Shown: positions 32,006 to 43,754 of the stretch, piece after piece
Layout: every line of letters begins with the position of its first letter
Numbering within the stretch: position 1 is the stretch's first letter
DNA from: Rugalucina vietnamica
Lineage: Eukaryota; Mollusca; Bivalvia; Lucinida; Lucinidae
Assembly: GCA_964017185.1 (NCBI GenBank)
Contig: OZ024871.1
Span: 28,806,488 to 28,870,487 of the forward strand
Length of the DNA stretch: 64,000 nt
Reading direction: 5' to 3'
Translations under genes and position numbers: made by a program
Notes under the pieces: generated by a model
The model's input: the letters and a program-made list of their open reading frames with translations, nothing else
What the model was told of the DNA's origin: nothing
Database searches by the model: none

Positions 32006-32136
32006 GAGTAGGCGAAACGGGAATAGTGAACATTTCTGGTGTAGGCGAAATGGGAGTAGGCGAAACGGGAGTAGGCGAAATGGGACAAATCATAGGCGAA
32101 ACGGGAGTAGGCGAAATGGGAGTAGGCGAAACGGGA
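32006..32136 (+). repeat. 15-bp minisatellite, inverted partner cluster
   Basis: Seven units of the same 15-mer as 31556-31664, now reading GTAGGCGAAAYGGGA on the plus strand, are grouped 1+3+3. The two clusters are therefore inverted, separated by ~340 bp. On the minus strand they read VSPTP / ISPTP in the frame 32153-31947, which has no other sign of being a gene. Confidence 0.85.
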
Positions 32137-32333
32137 ACATCCCAGTTTGACATGGTTGAATCAATTACAGATAATGCGTTAAAAACACAATGAATATATG
32201 AATATTGTACTAATGAAATTCACATAAAAGTAAAAGTATGTTTTAATACAAAATGTAGTTCATCACACACGTGTTAATTACACAAAAGGCACTTCCATGA
32301 CCGATAATGTTCAATTTATATAATCCAATGATC

Positions 32334-32813
32334 TTATAAGTCAGACACACAACATGCTTCTGTGCACGAATAAATTATGCATCTCTCCACGGGAATAGTT
32401 TTTTCGGTTAGTTTCTGGTTCTCCTTGACAAATATTTTCCGCATACACAAACGAATTGACAGTCTAACAGGGAACTTTATTTTTCTACCACTTCCATCAT
32501 TATTTAATCTATAATACCAGTTATCAGGTAGATTTAGAAACTCGAAGTCGCGCAATTCACATAACTTGGCTTTTTCACCGAAAAGATATCGAAAGATGTC
32601 AAAGTCCATATGAATCACAGATCGTGGGTTTTTGGACTTGAGTCGAGACTGAATAGTCCTCTCGAAGGCGTCGGAGACAGCTTTTATTCTTTGAGCGTCG
32701 ACTTCTGTCGGGATGTAGTTGTTCACGACAACAGCCGGTAGATGGCTCTCTGGCTCCCAGGTACAGTCAGACGCGTGGTAGCCTTCCCATTTTACCAAGT
32801 ACTTCTGCTCCTG

Positions 32814-32872
<59 letters not shown>

Positions 32873-33058
32873 CTATTCCGACATGCGTTCATCCGGCACG
32901 CGTTCGGTGTTGATTGCAATACTCAATGATATTTGTATTATGACACGTGTTGTAACTGTCATAGTGTTTATTCAGATATGATTATACAATTACCTGAAAT
33001 AGGTATTCAGAACGGACGTAAGACAATTATTTAATGAGTATTGATGAGCAAATGGAAA

Positions 33059-33113
<55 letters not shown>

Positions 33114-33162
33114 ATGTCTAGGGTTCACAAGCCACATATCCCCTCAGTAAAATGGGATATAA

Positions 33163-33210
<48 letters not shown>

Positions 33211-33379
33211 TTACATGACTTCCTTTTTCTTTCTTTCTGTGAATCAACCTCTCAACGTTGAAGGTCCCGTCTAGTACGACGGGTGTTGAGTTTTGGAGTG
33301 TCTTTCGAATACTAAGAGATTCACCTTCATTTAACAATTTATAATCTGTCTTTTGTCTTGGTCTTAGAGTTAACTCCAT
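32334..33379 (-). CDS. two-exon chromodomain protein (copy 1)
   Basis: Exon 1 is 33379-33215 (55 codons from ATG). Exon 2 is 32810-32334 (158 codons and a stop). The donor is CAT|GTAAGT and the acceptor TTTACAG|GAGCAG; both join in phase 0 and complete a chromodomain across the junction: TFNVERLIHRKKEKG from exon 1 and KYLVKWEGY, CTWEPESHL from exon 2. Cage positions corresponding to HP1 Tyr-Trp-Tyr read Phe (FNVERL), Trp (VKW) and Tyr (EGY), compatible with methyl-lysine binding. Residues ~100-213 are basic and unrecognised. The predicted 213-residue product would act on chromatin in the nucleus. It lies upstream of the broken transposase on the same strand. It could be a host gene or an accessory gene of the element, and unlike the transposase its frame is intact. 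Confidence 0.72.
32811..33214 (-). repeat. chromodomain intron filled with microsatellites
   Basis: The 404-bp intron contains two (TAAA)n arrays (about 32813-32872 and 33053-33114). An (AG)n array (33168-33207) begins six bases after the splice donor, so the transcript has a CU-rich tract right behind GTAAGTG. The equivalent intron in copy 2 is 380 bp because these arrays are different lengths. Confidence 0.8.
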
Positions 33380-33771
33380 GATGATAACAGGGATAATGAT
33401 AGTTTCACACCAACGATTTCACACACAAGCAACATTTGAGTAGAACTTGATTGCGAAACACAGTGTCATTACTAATTGACATTATACAATCATGAGCTAA
33501 TTGACATCTGTGTTTTCAATTCGACATATACTGCCGAAAAAGGAGAAGGTGTTGAGCAAAGGATTTAGTTAATTGCGCACCGACAATACTAATTGGCACT
33601 TTAAACCTGTCTCAGAATAATTGAAGACTCGTCTTTGAATTCGGTAACTTATTGATCCCAATTACTTTCAAACATGAAATATTATTAAAATCACTTTAAT
33701 AATTTTAACAAATTAATCGGGTCTTTTCAAACGCAATCAAGAACTATCATGACATTAGAAAACAATGATGG

Positions 33772-33823
<52 letters not shown>

Positions 33824-34603
33824 ATAAAGATATGATCCCGAGCTTATAGAATTAGAAAAAAAATATAGTAATGTTTAATGTTTTATTTCCGCAAAATATC
33901 AATCTCTAAACTAAATCCTATAAATTTATTCATATAAAATTCTCTATTACACTATCAGTCATCAAATACATTTTATTTTCATATTAGAGCGATAATCGTC
34001 GCCCACGGTATTATTACCTGGAAATTAAGTCGGGTCTTATCGGTGCATTTTACGGAGACTCACGGAAATTCCAGATAGAAAATAATATTTATTATTTTTG
34101 GTCCTTGCTCAAACAGACCAATTTATCGTTGAGCTACAAAAATAAAAAATACACCAAACTAAAAGATAATATTTCTTCTACATTAGACCGTTTGTGACGC
34201 CTAACATTTATATAAAATTATCGCTTAAAATTGTTGCTTAAGTCATGTACCTAGGCGTATTTAACCGCGTTTTACGGAAATTTTGCTATATATTTAATTA
34301 AATTGCGTACAACTAGACAACCGTCCTCAAACAGACCATTTTATAATAGCGCTACGTCAAAAATTTAAAAACTATGGTAAAGATAAAGGATTATACTTTC
34401 TAACGCCGTTCGTGATACAAAAATATCATAACAAATAAGGAAGTTATTAAGTGCTAAATATTTTTCCCTATATGTTTTATACAATTCATTGGCCAATATC
34501 TGTAGAAGTGCTAGTACGAATAAAGTACCTCATGTTCTACTCCAAAAATAACCGATGTTGGAAAAAAAACTTAACTTAACAATGATCATGACTCGGTCAA
34601 GGC
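33380..34603. other. unassigned AT-rich sequence with poly(A)
   Basis: A pure A tract of about 50 bp lies at 33773-33822. No gene or repeat partner outside the duplication is recognised. Confidence 0.45.
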
Positions 34604-34615
34604 AGAATCAACTTG

Positions 34616-34779
34616 TTGGTTGGTTGATTGGGGTTTAACGTCCCACCAACAGCTAAGGTCGTATGGAGACGGGACCTCTGTTTATAGTCCCATCCGACGG
34701 ACTGGAGAAGCCCGGGATCGAACCTGCGACCCCTGGCTTACAAGGCGAGTGACATAACCACTGCATCACGTAGGCTTCT
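34616..34779 (-). mobile_element. SINE-C, intact tRNA-derived SINE
   Basis: A 12-bp target duplication AGAATCAACTTG flanks it (34604-34615 and 34780-34791). The minus-strand head has A box-like GATGCAGTGGTTATGTCACT and B box GGTTCGATCCC. The tail ends GGGACGTTAAACCCCAATCA plus CCAACC repeats. This is the uninterrupted reference for the split copy at 18162-19170. Confidence 0.85.
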
Positions 34780-34791
34780 AGAATCAACTTG

Positions 34792-35829
34792 TGTTGTAGT
34801 TCTGGTTGATTATGGTTTGGCTTTGAAGTTTTCAAGTGTGCTGTTTGCACCTTATGTACATTTTCATATCATTTACATGTAGTTAAGTTCGGGTAACTGA
34901 TTCAAGTCGATTTCAATTTCTACTTGAGTCGAACTTTATTCGACGAAGTCGTTTAAGAACATTTTGTGACCCAGATTTTAACTTATATGGATGGAAGAAA
35001 CCGAGTGTCATGGAATCATTATTGATCCATATACACACCATTTTCCAATGTAAATTATGTTTCTTTTATTTTTTTATTACATTCATATTTTATCTTCATA
35101 TCTTCGCTGAAAGATTGATAATAATTATCACTTCAAATGGAATGTACGGGAACAATTTACTGTGTCGGTGCTCTTGAAAATCTGATTTATGTGACGTAAA
35201 AAATATTCCATACAAAAACGTATGAATGAATCGACGAACTATTTTCTGTTGCGAAACTTGTAATGCGATTTTATGAATGAAAAGCATTATCCCGCGTGAA
35301 TAACAGTGGCCAGCCTGTTGTATAGTAGCACAACAGGTACGAGATGATATTCTCAAACGATCCTATTGGTTGGGTAAACAATAAGCTGGCGATTTACCGT
35401 ACCAATACCAGGGAAAAGTTAAATTCATAATTTATGCCGTACCGGCTGTTTAGGCTATTAGAACTGTTGGAAAACTGACCTTGAATTCTAAATAACCGAC
35501 AAATCATTTGCTATTTATAGGCAGCAAAGGTCAAATGATTGAATCGATTACATAAATCATATTTGCAATTAATGGCTTGCATTTTGCATCATTGCATTCT
35601 CTCTTATTTAATGTCTAAATTTATATGCACACAAAGAATGCGGCAAATTTTGCTTTAAAAGTGCATTTTATACCCAGAAGCGTCTTGCAGACGACAATTA
35701 TTACCCTGCGTGTAACCCCAGTTTTAACTTTTTCTGTTAAAAGGAATCTTTGTCCAGTATTGAAAATAGGAAATAAAACAGAGGACCCCATTGTTCCTGA
35801 GAACGCACACCTGAAGCCTGATTTTGGGG
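34792..35829. other. no recognised feature
   Basis: Frames of 86-88 codons (35096-35356 minus, 35625-35891 plus) lack recognisable domains. This sequence is duplicated with the rest of the unit. Confidence 0.4.
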
Positions 35830-36290
35830 CATTTAGTAATCATAAAATGACCTTGACATTGAATACTCACACACCTTTATTGATTTTATAAGTTTCAAGT
35901 CTAAGGCTGCAATCGTTTCAAAAATCCAATGTTTTCACTTTTTTTTCATATAAAAGCCAGTTTCCATATTTGACCTTGTGGTAAAATCGGTCAAGGTCAC
36001 CCTTTGGTCATCATTAGCAAACTATGATGGGTTAAGGTCCCTAATGCTATATACCCAAGTTTCAGGAATATCAGCCCACGGATTCTGGAGAAAGAGATGT
36101 TTGAGCATTTGTGAGCATGGCAGCCATGTTGAGAAGAATTCAATCCAGATTCAGTATAAAATTTTGCCCCCCCCCCCCAAAGCATGGAGGCTAAAATTTC
36201 ACTTTCAAAAGCACGGTGATTTCTGAGATAACCATATTTTTACTTTTGATAATTTAAAGACCTTGGGCCAAGGTCAAGAAATGACCTTCA
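35830..36290 (+). repeat. L-rep diverged fragment
   Basis: Landmarks AATGACCTTGACATTGAATA, GTCAAGGTCACCC, CTATGATGGGTTAAGGTCCC and AGCATGGCAGCCATGTTG are diverged forms of the L-rep unit. A poly(C) tract lies at 36167-36178. Confidence 0.6.
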
Positions 36291-36604
36291 CATTACTACA
36301 GGTATGTCGTGTTATTTGAAAGTTAAAGAATAAAGCAATAAAGAAGGTAATCTCTTAAGTTTTGTTATTACATTTATCATATACATCAATTTACAACTTT
36401 TGTAAATTTTGAAAAGGTAATTTTTCCATTGATGTCATTGCTTAAAATTCCCAAAATTTTGCCAATTTTCATGATCTTCGATTTTCACCATTGCCAATGC
36501 AAAATTCCTTTGCAAAAATTCATTTTGTTTATAAGAATGCAAGTCCTGAAAGGACAAACTAAGACCCAAGATATTGACAGTAAAAAGATCCTATCGTCCA
36601 CCAA

Positions 36605-36742
36605 GCAAACCTTTTCTGCGAAAAAACATTATCAGACTGAGGCGAGGTTTTCGATTTTAATTACATTGTACATGTGCAAACCTTTTCTGCGAAAAAACAT
36701 AATCAGAGGCGAGGTTTTCGACTTTAATTACATTGTACATGT
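36605..36742 (+). repeat. ~70-bp direct repeat, two units
   Basis: Units at 36605-36675 and 36676-36742 start GCAAACCTTTTCTGCGAAAA and end ACATTGTACATGT; the second lacks ACTG after ATCAG. Confidence 0.85.
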
Positions 36743-36952
36743 AGTTGATGAAATATAAATGTTTTAGACCCATTGTTCAATTTTTCAATCATGATAAAAC
36801 TAATGAACATCATCGTCTTCCCTTCGTCGTATATCTTTTTTAAAGATATTTTTTGTTAAGTTTATTTATACATTAGAGATGGGGGTTTATCTTAACAACC
36901 ATGTGTCCCATTTTGCGCGATAACACAGCGATTTTCAAAATTTAACAATTCA

Positions 36953-37140
36953 TTTAGTTCGAAAATGCAGCCCATTATCTTTCATCATTTTCAATGCTTT
37001 TCATGTGACAATCAAATTGAAAAGGAGGAAACTCAACATGGTTCAATTTCGAGTTTAATGGTCTTCCTGTTGCGTGATTGATTTTGCATGTGATTTAGTC
37101 TGCTAGAATATTCCTTAAGTACGCATCCGATTATATTAGT
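36953..37140. repeat. R4 dispersed repeat
   Basis: It is colinear with 6907-7095 and 61562-61742 (CATTATCTTTCATCATTTTC, TGTTGCGTGATTGATTTTGC). The following 37141-37459 holds a 70-codon frame of unknown meaning. Confidence 0.65.
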
Positions 37141-37459
37141 GTACCAGCCAATGTTTTGTATATAGAACGAAAAGTACAGAAACAACGTAACACCGGTACG
37201 CATGCTGAAACGGTTTGTCCTTGGGTTGGCGCTGAAAAAACGCGACACGTTTGTGATAATAGAGGGATTTTTGGGTTATTATTTCGAGAACGACGAGACT
37301 TTTAGTTTGGCTGATATGTATAGCGCGGCAAATACCCGAACTGTCCTAATAGCAATAACCAGTTGTTTAACACACCGCATGCAGTTCATATATGAGTGTG
37401 CCAACAAATACTAACAAACGCGCATGTAACAAAGTCTTCAGAATCATTGGTCGAAATGG

Positions 37460-38258
37460 GTGGCATCGATCGAGTACAGCTCTGCCATGCATATTGTCCT
37501 ATCAAGCGATCAAAACATGACAAACCACAAATTTATTACAAAGCGCCATAATCTTCTCAGCATTTTTACGAGCGTTCTGCTTGATGTAAGTACAAAAACA
37601 ACGTCGTTTGTTGAGGAATTTCCATAATGGGTCGAAGCTGCTGGATTTTAATGACGGCTATTCATTTTTATGTACTGGTACACGTTTGCTTTGACAATGA
37701 GTTTCTTTTGAAGCCTGTGAAAACAAAAAAGTACGCATTTGTGATGACATTGAAAAATCAAAACAGTGAACCACGAACAAAAAATAGGCAAGATTTTATA
37801 CGTCTTCTAGTTGCTGTTTACCAAAAGGTGTACATTCAGCTACCTTAATTAATTGGAATGCACCTGTACAGTTCCAGCTTTAGCGGCTTTATTAAATGGT
37901 TGTTTTATTTACAATAAGAATTATGACGTGTTAAAACAATATTTTGAAAGTCAGCCCTACGATCGTGACCTGTTGGAAAATGTATATAAACAATGCGTCT
38001 GAAGAAACGCATATATTCCAGTTCTAATAAAACCATTTGCTTCGTAAATTGTTTTAGTATACCAGGAAATTGACTCACCGGTGTCGTGTTATATCTCTGA
38101 GATCATTCGCACAATTCGAAGCAAAAACAACTGTAATAGCCTAATTCCATTTAAGAACATTACAACCAGACAGCAGACATACCCAATTACAAACAAATGA
38201 TTTACTTTGTTGCCTTTTATGACAGCATCGGAAGTTTTCAATTAACTCTGTAGACGAA
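37460..38258. repeat. R3 dispersed repeat, ending at duplication junction
   Basis: It is colinear with 2450-3270 and is cut at GTAGACGAA where the second duplication unit begins. Confidence 0.65.
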
Positions 38259-38262
38259 TCTT
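38259..38262. other. 4-base filler at the duplication junction
   Basis: TCTT lies between GTAGACGAA (shared with 47217-47225) and TTTGGATC (shared with 29275). Neither flank supplies these bases. This looks like an end-joining scar. Confidence 0.75.
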
Positions 38263-40657
38263 TTTGGATCTTTTGCTTTTTTGTCAACATTTGTTTGGAC
38301 TTTTCATGGGACCAATACCTATCATCAGTTTTCTCATATTTTCTCTTTGTTCTTACGTTACTTTCACTGTACCCTAATTCAAGTCTTTTACGACAAATAA
38401 GCGCTTCCGTTGTTGCGTCAATTTTGCTACTTCTAGCCTGGTGTATTTGTTTTACTATGTCGTTAGTTTTTTCCACTCCCTGGCCACTAAACTGTATAAG
38501 ACTTCCGTATCGCCCGACAAAGTACGGCACGTGATATACCAATACGTGTAAATAGGGGGTATCATTTTTGGGCTGATAACCTTCTCGTTTTTTGGTTCCT
38601 ATTTTGAGAAAATCTTCCACGAATTACCTAACTTTGCTGAAAACATGAGAACTGTCAAATTCTGCATTGCAGTCATTGTCAGTGATCATTGTGTATATGG
38701 CCCTAAAGTTTTTCCATAGGTTTATTACATCTTCTTGTGTGTCTTCATGAAGACAAAACAAGAGACGTTCTGGCAAGTTTCTAAGGAGGGTTTTTTGGTC
38801 ATTCCCGGACAGAGAAGTGTACTCAAATTCACCCGTTTTAGTAACCCATGTTCGAAAGGAAACCCCACAATTTTGAATGGCCTTTACTAAAAATTCTAAG
38901 TTATCTGTGGCTTGCCCGACAAGTTTTGCATATTGATCGTTCGACATAGCGTCGTCAATCAAATTCGTAAGAAGAATGTCTGTTATTCGCATAAGCAAAT
39001 GCAGCTCATCTGGAATGTAGTGATCAATGTCAATGTCTAGCAATGGGGCATATTTTGAACCAAAATTTGCTTTTGCACATGTTGGCGCATCTCATCCACC
39101 TTTCGTTGTGTATCATTTTCATGCTAATGATTCCATGGAAACGAAATATTGCCACGAGAATCCTTCGGTACCTTACACCAAGGACAGCAGTAAGTTGCGA
39201 TACTGCTGTTAAGCCCAAGCAGGATTTGGAGGAATTTCATGTCCCCTCCCACAAAGAATTCAAGCTTTACATCAACATTTCTTACCTGTAAAACAGGCTT
39301 TGCGTTCAGCGCATTGATTTCGTCAAATAACGGCCCTAGTGAACTTTTCAAGTTACTATAGTTTTCATCTGTATTTACTACGGCCAAAACCCTTTGTTTT
39401 TTTGTGACTTACACCACCTTTACCATTGACTAGTGAAAACGAAACCACTATGAAGTTTGAGACCCTGCTAACCTTAGCTCCATCACCGGATATTTTGATT
39501 TTTAAGTTAGTCGGTATAGTACCTTCGTCTTTTTCTATCGCGAGAACAAGATTTTCAAGCTCAGTTTGGATGCTTAAGTATGAACCGGGTAGCATTCCTG
39601 GGGTGCGTTTAACATCAAACGTTTGATTTATTTCATTTCTACATGCAATAAGATGGTTTCTACGTGGCAGAGTAGGCATGCGCATAGCAATTTCCTGGTA
39701 TGCTGAGTCAGATATCATCGCATTGTCGCAAACGTTAAGCATTGATTTTACTTCATGTTTTGCATCGGAAGACATGTTTTCATACGAGATTTGTTGTGTT
39801 TTGCGCCCATCGACGTTAAGTGCGCACGGATCGCCCGTTAATGTTTCACAAATCAATTGTTTAGGGATGACACCGTAAGATTCCACAAAATCTAACGATT
39901 TCTCAACATCTGCCTCAAGTTTATGTTTAAGCTTACTTTTGTTGGTTTTAGAGACCTTATCAAGACGTTTGCGAGGTACTGACTTTGTTTCAGACTTTGA
40001 AACATCTGAAGAAGTTACCATCTCATTTTCTTGAACATTAATCTTTTTAAGCTTCTCATCAAATTTTGTCTTTTTATGCCCACTTCTGATTTTTTTGTAC
40101 TCATTTTTTGTCCTAGATATTTCCTTTCTTAATCTGGAAACCAAATGCTCACCATGTTGTAATTTGACATATTGTAATTCTGTGTTAATTTGATCAATTA
40201 AAGAATCGTCATTCATGTCAAGCTTCCTTAAAACCTTATTTGGTATTTCTATATAGGTTTGGTTGCCGGTTTTAGGTGATTCGTGAATGGATAAATTTAA
40301 TTCACTTAAAAGTGAAGTTTCAAGTTTTCTTGGCTCTATGCCAGACAAGTTTGAACCTCTTATAGGGGTAAATGACATAGGGGATTCTTGAAATACAGTG
40401 TATTCCCTATCAGGTGTGTTTATCATCGCCAAAGGCGATTGTAACCCCCCATTATTAACCTCTCTTAGGGGTGTGCTTCTTTTGACAGGGGTACCTTGCA
40501 CAGGCTTGTGCTGTTCTTCAAGGGGCAAGTTTGACGATTTGGTCCCGTTTCGCCTACTCCCATTTCGCCTACTCCCTTTTCGCCTATTCCCATTTCGCCT
40601 ACTCCCGTTTCGCCTACTCTGGACATTCAATGAATTCCCATTTCGCCTACTCTGCAC
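38263..40657 (-). pseudogene. DDE-type transposase-like gene, broken and truncated (copy 2)
   Basis: This is the second copy of 29275-31669, with the same four frame breaks and the same SRRNG repeats. Differences are Leu to Phe in the third segment (38893) and Phe to Leu in the first (39931). The C-terminal ~65 codons, including the SAP-like motif, are missing. After KKQKIQ the frame runs across the junction into R3 and stops at 38141. Since both copies carry identical lesions, the gene was dead before the duplication. Confidence 0.7.
40544..40652 (-). repeat. 15-bp minisatellite (copy 2)
   Basis: The sequence is identical to 31556-31664, with no change in unit number. This contrasts with the changed TAAA arrays. 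Confidence 0.85.
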
Positions 40658-40993
40658 TTTTTGACAGCAAATGTGTTTTTGTTTTCTTTTTCAATCTTAT
40701 TATCATTGAATTCTATTCTACATGTTTTATAGTGAATAAAATATGTGAATATTGTAGTTGTTTTAATTGTTAAAATAGAAATTAATTTAATTTAGATCAA
40801 CAATTAATGAGTTTGCAATTTATATATGCTTGCACAAGCCCTTTAAATAATCATTTTCTTCAGAACCAAAAAATAAATAAATACACATACTAATTTCACT
40901 TTTCTAAGGTAAACTTTCAAATGTATTTGCATATTTAAATGAATCTCATGTTTGAAAACAACATTCTATTCTTGTTATTCATCCATACTGGAT

Positions 40994-41124
40994 GAGTAGG
41001 CGAAACGGGAATAGTGAACATTTCTGGTGTAGGCGAAATGGGAGTAGGCGAAACGGGAGTAGGCGAAATGGGACAAATCATAGGCGAAACGGGAGTAGGC
41101 GAAATGGGAGTAGGCGAAACGGGA
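40994..41124 (+). repeat. 15-bp minisatellite, inverted partner (copy 2)
   Basis: The arrangement is the same as at 32006-32136. Confidence 0.85.
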
Positions 41125-41321
41125 ACATCCCAGTTTGACATGGTTGAATCAATTACAGATAATGCGTTAAAAACACAATGAATATATGAATATTGTACTA
41201 ATGAAATTCACATAAAAGTAAAAGTATGTTTTAATACAAAATGTAGTTCATCACACACGTGTTAATTACACAAAAGGCACTTCCATGACCGATAATGTTC
41301 AATTTATATAATCCAATGATC

Positions 41322-41801
41322 TTATAAGTCAGACACACAACATGCTTCTGTGCACGAATAAATTATGCATCTCTCCACGGGAATAGTTTTTTCGGTTAGT
41401 TTCTGGTTCTCCTTGACAAATATTTTCCGCATACACAAACGAATTGACAGTCTAACAGGGAACTTTATTTTTCTACCACTTCCATCATTATTTAATCTAT
41501 AATACCAGTTATCAGGTAGATTTAGAAACTCGAAGTCGCGCAATTCACATAACTTGGCTTTTTCACCGAAAAGATATCGAAAGATGTCAAAGTCCATATG
41601 AATCACAGATCGTGGGTTTTTGGACTTGAGTCGAGACTGAATAGTCCTCTCGAAGGCGTCGGAGACAGCTTTTATTCTTTGAGCGTCGACTTCTGTCGGG
41701 ATGTAGTTGTTCACGACAACAGCCGGTAGATGGCTCTCTGGCTCCCAGGTACAGTCAGACGCGTGGTAGCCTTCCCATTTTACCAAGTACTTCTGCTCCT
41801 G

Positions 41802-41844
<43 letters not shown>

Positions 41845-42030
41845 CTATTCCGACATGCGTTCATCCGGCACGCGTTCGGTGTTGATTGCAATACTCAATG
41901 ATATTTGTATTATGACACGTGTTGTAACTGTCATAGTGTTTATTCAGATATGATTATACAATTACCTGAAATAGGTATTCAGAACGGACGTAAGACAATT
42001 ATTTAATGAGTATTGATGAGCAAATGGAAA

Positions 42031-42073
<43 letters not shown>

Positions 42074-42122
42074 ATGTCTAGGGTTCACAAGCCACATATC
42101 CCCTCAGTAAAATGGGATATAA

Positions 42123-42174
<52 letters not shown>

Positions 42175-42343
42175 TTACATGACTTCCTTTTTCTTTCTTT
42201 CTGTGAATCAACCTCTCAACGTTGAAGGTCCCGTCTAGTACGACGGGTGTTGAGTTTTGGAGTGTCTTTCGAATACTAAGAGATTCACCTTCATTTAACA
42301 ATTTATAATCTGTCTTTTGTCTTGGTCTTAGAGTTAACTCCAT
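41322..42343 (-). CDS. two-exon chromodomain protein (copy 2)
   Basis: Exon 1 is 42343-42179 and exon 2 is 41798-41322, with splice sites, phase and predicted 213-residue product the same as copy 1; I saw no coding difference. The 380-bp intron has shorter TAAA arrays (41801-41842, 42028-42074) and a longer AG array. Reading straight through the TAAA array gives an open frame of FIYL repeats, which is an artefact of the intron. Gene dose in this window is therefore two. Confidence 0.72.
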
Positions 42344-42735
42344 GATGATAACAGGGATAATGATAGTTTCACACCAACGATTTCACACACAAGCAACATT
42401 TGAGTAGAACTTGATTGCGAAACACAGTGTCATTACTAATTGACATTATACAATCATGAGCTAATTGACATCTGTGTTTTCAATTCGACATATACTGCCG
42501 AAAAAGGAGAAGGTGTTGAGCAAAGGATTTAGTTAATTGCGCACCGACAATACTAATTGGCACTTTAAACCTGTCTCAGAATAATTGAAGACTCGTCTTT
42601 GAATTCGGTAACTTATTGATCCCAATTACTTTCAAACATGAAATATTATTAAAATCACTTTAATAATTTTAACAAATTAATCGGGTCTTTTCAAACGCAA
42701 TCAAGAACTATCATGACATTAGAAAACAATGATGG

Positions 42736-42786
<51 letters not shown>

Positions 42787-43566
42787 ATAAAGATATGATC
42801 CCGAGCTTATAGAATTAGAAAAAAAATATAGTAATGTTTAATGTTTTATTTCCGCAAAATATCAATCTCTAAACTAAAGCCTATAAATTTATTCATATAA
42901 AATTCTCTATTACACTATCAGTCATCAAATACATTTTATTTTCATATTAGAGCGATAATCGTCGCCCACGGTATTATTACCTGGAAATTAAGTCGGGTCT
43001 TATCGGTGCATTTTACGGAGACTCACGGAAATTCCAGATAGAAAATAATATTTATTATTTTTGGTCCTTGCTCAAACAGACCAATTTATCGTTGAGCTAC
43101 AAAAATAAAAAATACACCAAACTAAAAGATAATATTTCTTCTACATTAGACCGTTTGTGACGCCTAACATTTATATAAAATTATCGCTTAAAATTGTTGC
43201 TTAAGTCATGTACCTAGGCGTATTTAACCGCGTTTTACGGAAATTTTGCTATATATTTAATTAAATTGCGTACAACTAGACAACCGTCCTCAAACAGACC
43301 ATTTTATAATAGCGCTACGTCAAAAATTTAAAAACTATGGTAAAGATAAAGGATTATACTTTCTAACGCCGTTCGTGATACAAAAATATCATAACAAATA
43401 AGGAAGTTATTAAGTGCTAAATATTTTTCCCTATATGTTTTATACAATTCATTGGCCAATATCTGTAGAAGTGCTAGTACGAATAAAGTACCTCATGTTC
43501 TACTCCAAAAATAACCGATGTTGGAAAAAAAACTTAACTTAACAATGATCATGACTCGGTCAAGGC
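42344..43566. other. unassigned sequence with poly(A), duplicate of 33380-34603
   Basis: Same content as copy 1. The A tract here spans about 42736-42785. Confidence 0.45.
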
Positions 43567-43578
43567 AGAATCAACTTG

Positions 43579-43742
43579 TTGGTTGGTTGATTGGGGTTTA
43601 ACGTCCCACCAACAGCTAAGGTCGTATGGAGACGGGACCTCTGTTTATAGTCCCATCCGACGGACTGGAGAAGCCCGGGATCGAACCTGCGACCCCTGGC
43701 TTACAAGGCGAGTGACATAACCACTGCATCACGTAGGCTTCT
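43579..43742 (-). mobile_element. SINE-C (copy 2)
   Basis: Duplicate of 34616-34779, including both 12-bp target duplications. It was carried by the segmental duplication and is not an independent insertion. Confidence 0.85.
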
Positions 43743-43754
43743 AGAATCAACTTG

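Larger units (their letters stand above)
29275..38258. repeat. tandem segmental duplication, copy 1
   Basis: This 8984-bp unit is repeated head to tail at 38263-47225. It starts inside the fourth transposase segment (TTTGGATCTTTTGC) and ends inside R3 (GTAGACGAA). Outside simple repeats I found about seven substitutions in ~8.9 kb: 29905, 30943, 33916, 36215, 36808, ~38202 and ~38230. This is far less than bivalve allelic divergence usually is. It is either a very recent duplication or an assembly artefact. Confidence 0.92.

Noticed and set aside
31947..32153. VSPTP-repeat protein
   Set aside because: It is only the reverse reading of the 15-bp minisatellite, with no further coding signal.
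41806..41891. N-terminal FIYL repeats of the copy-2 chromodomain frame
   Set aside because: Translation of the intronic TAAA array. The splice acceptor lies at 41799, and copy 1 has no such extension.
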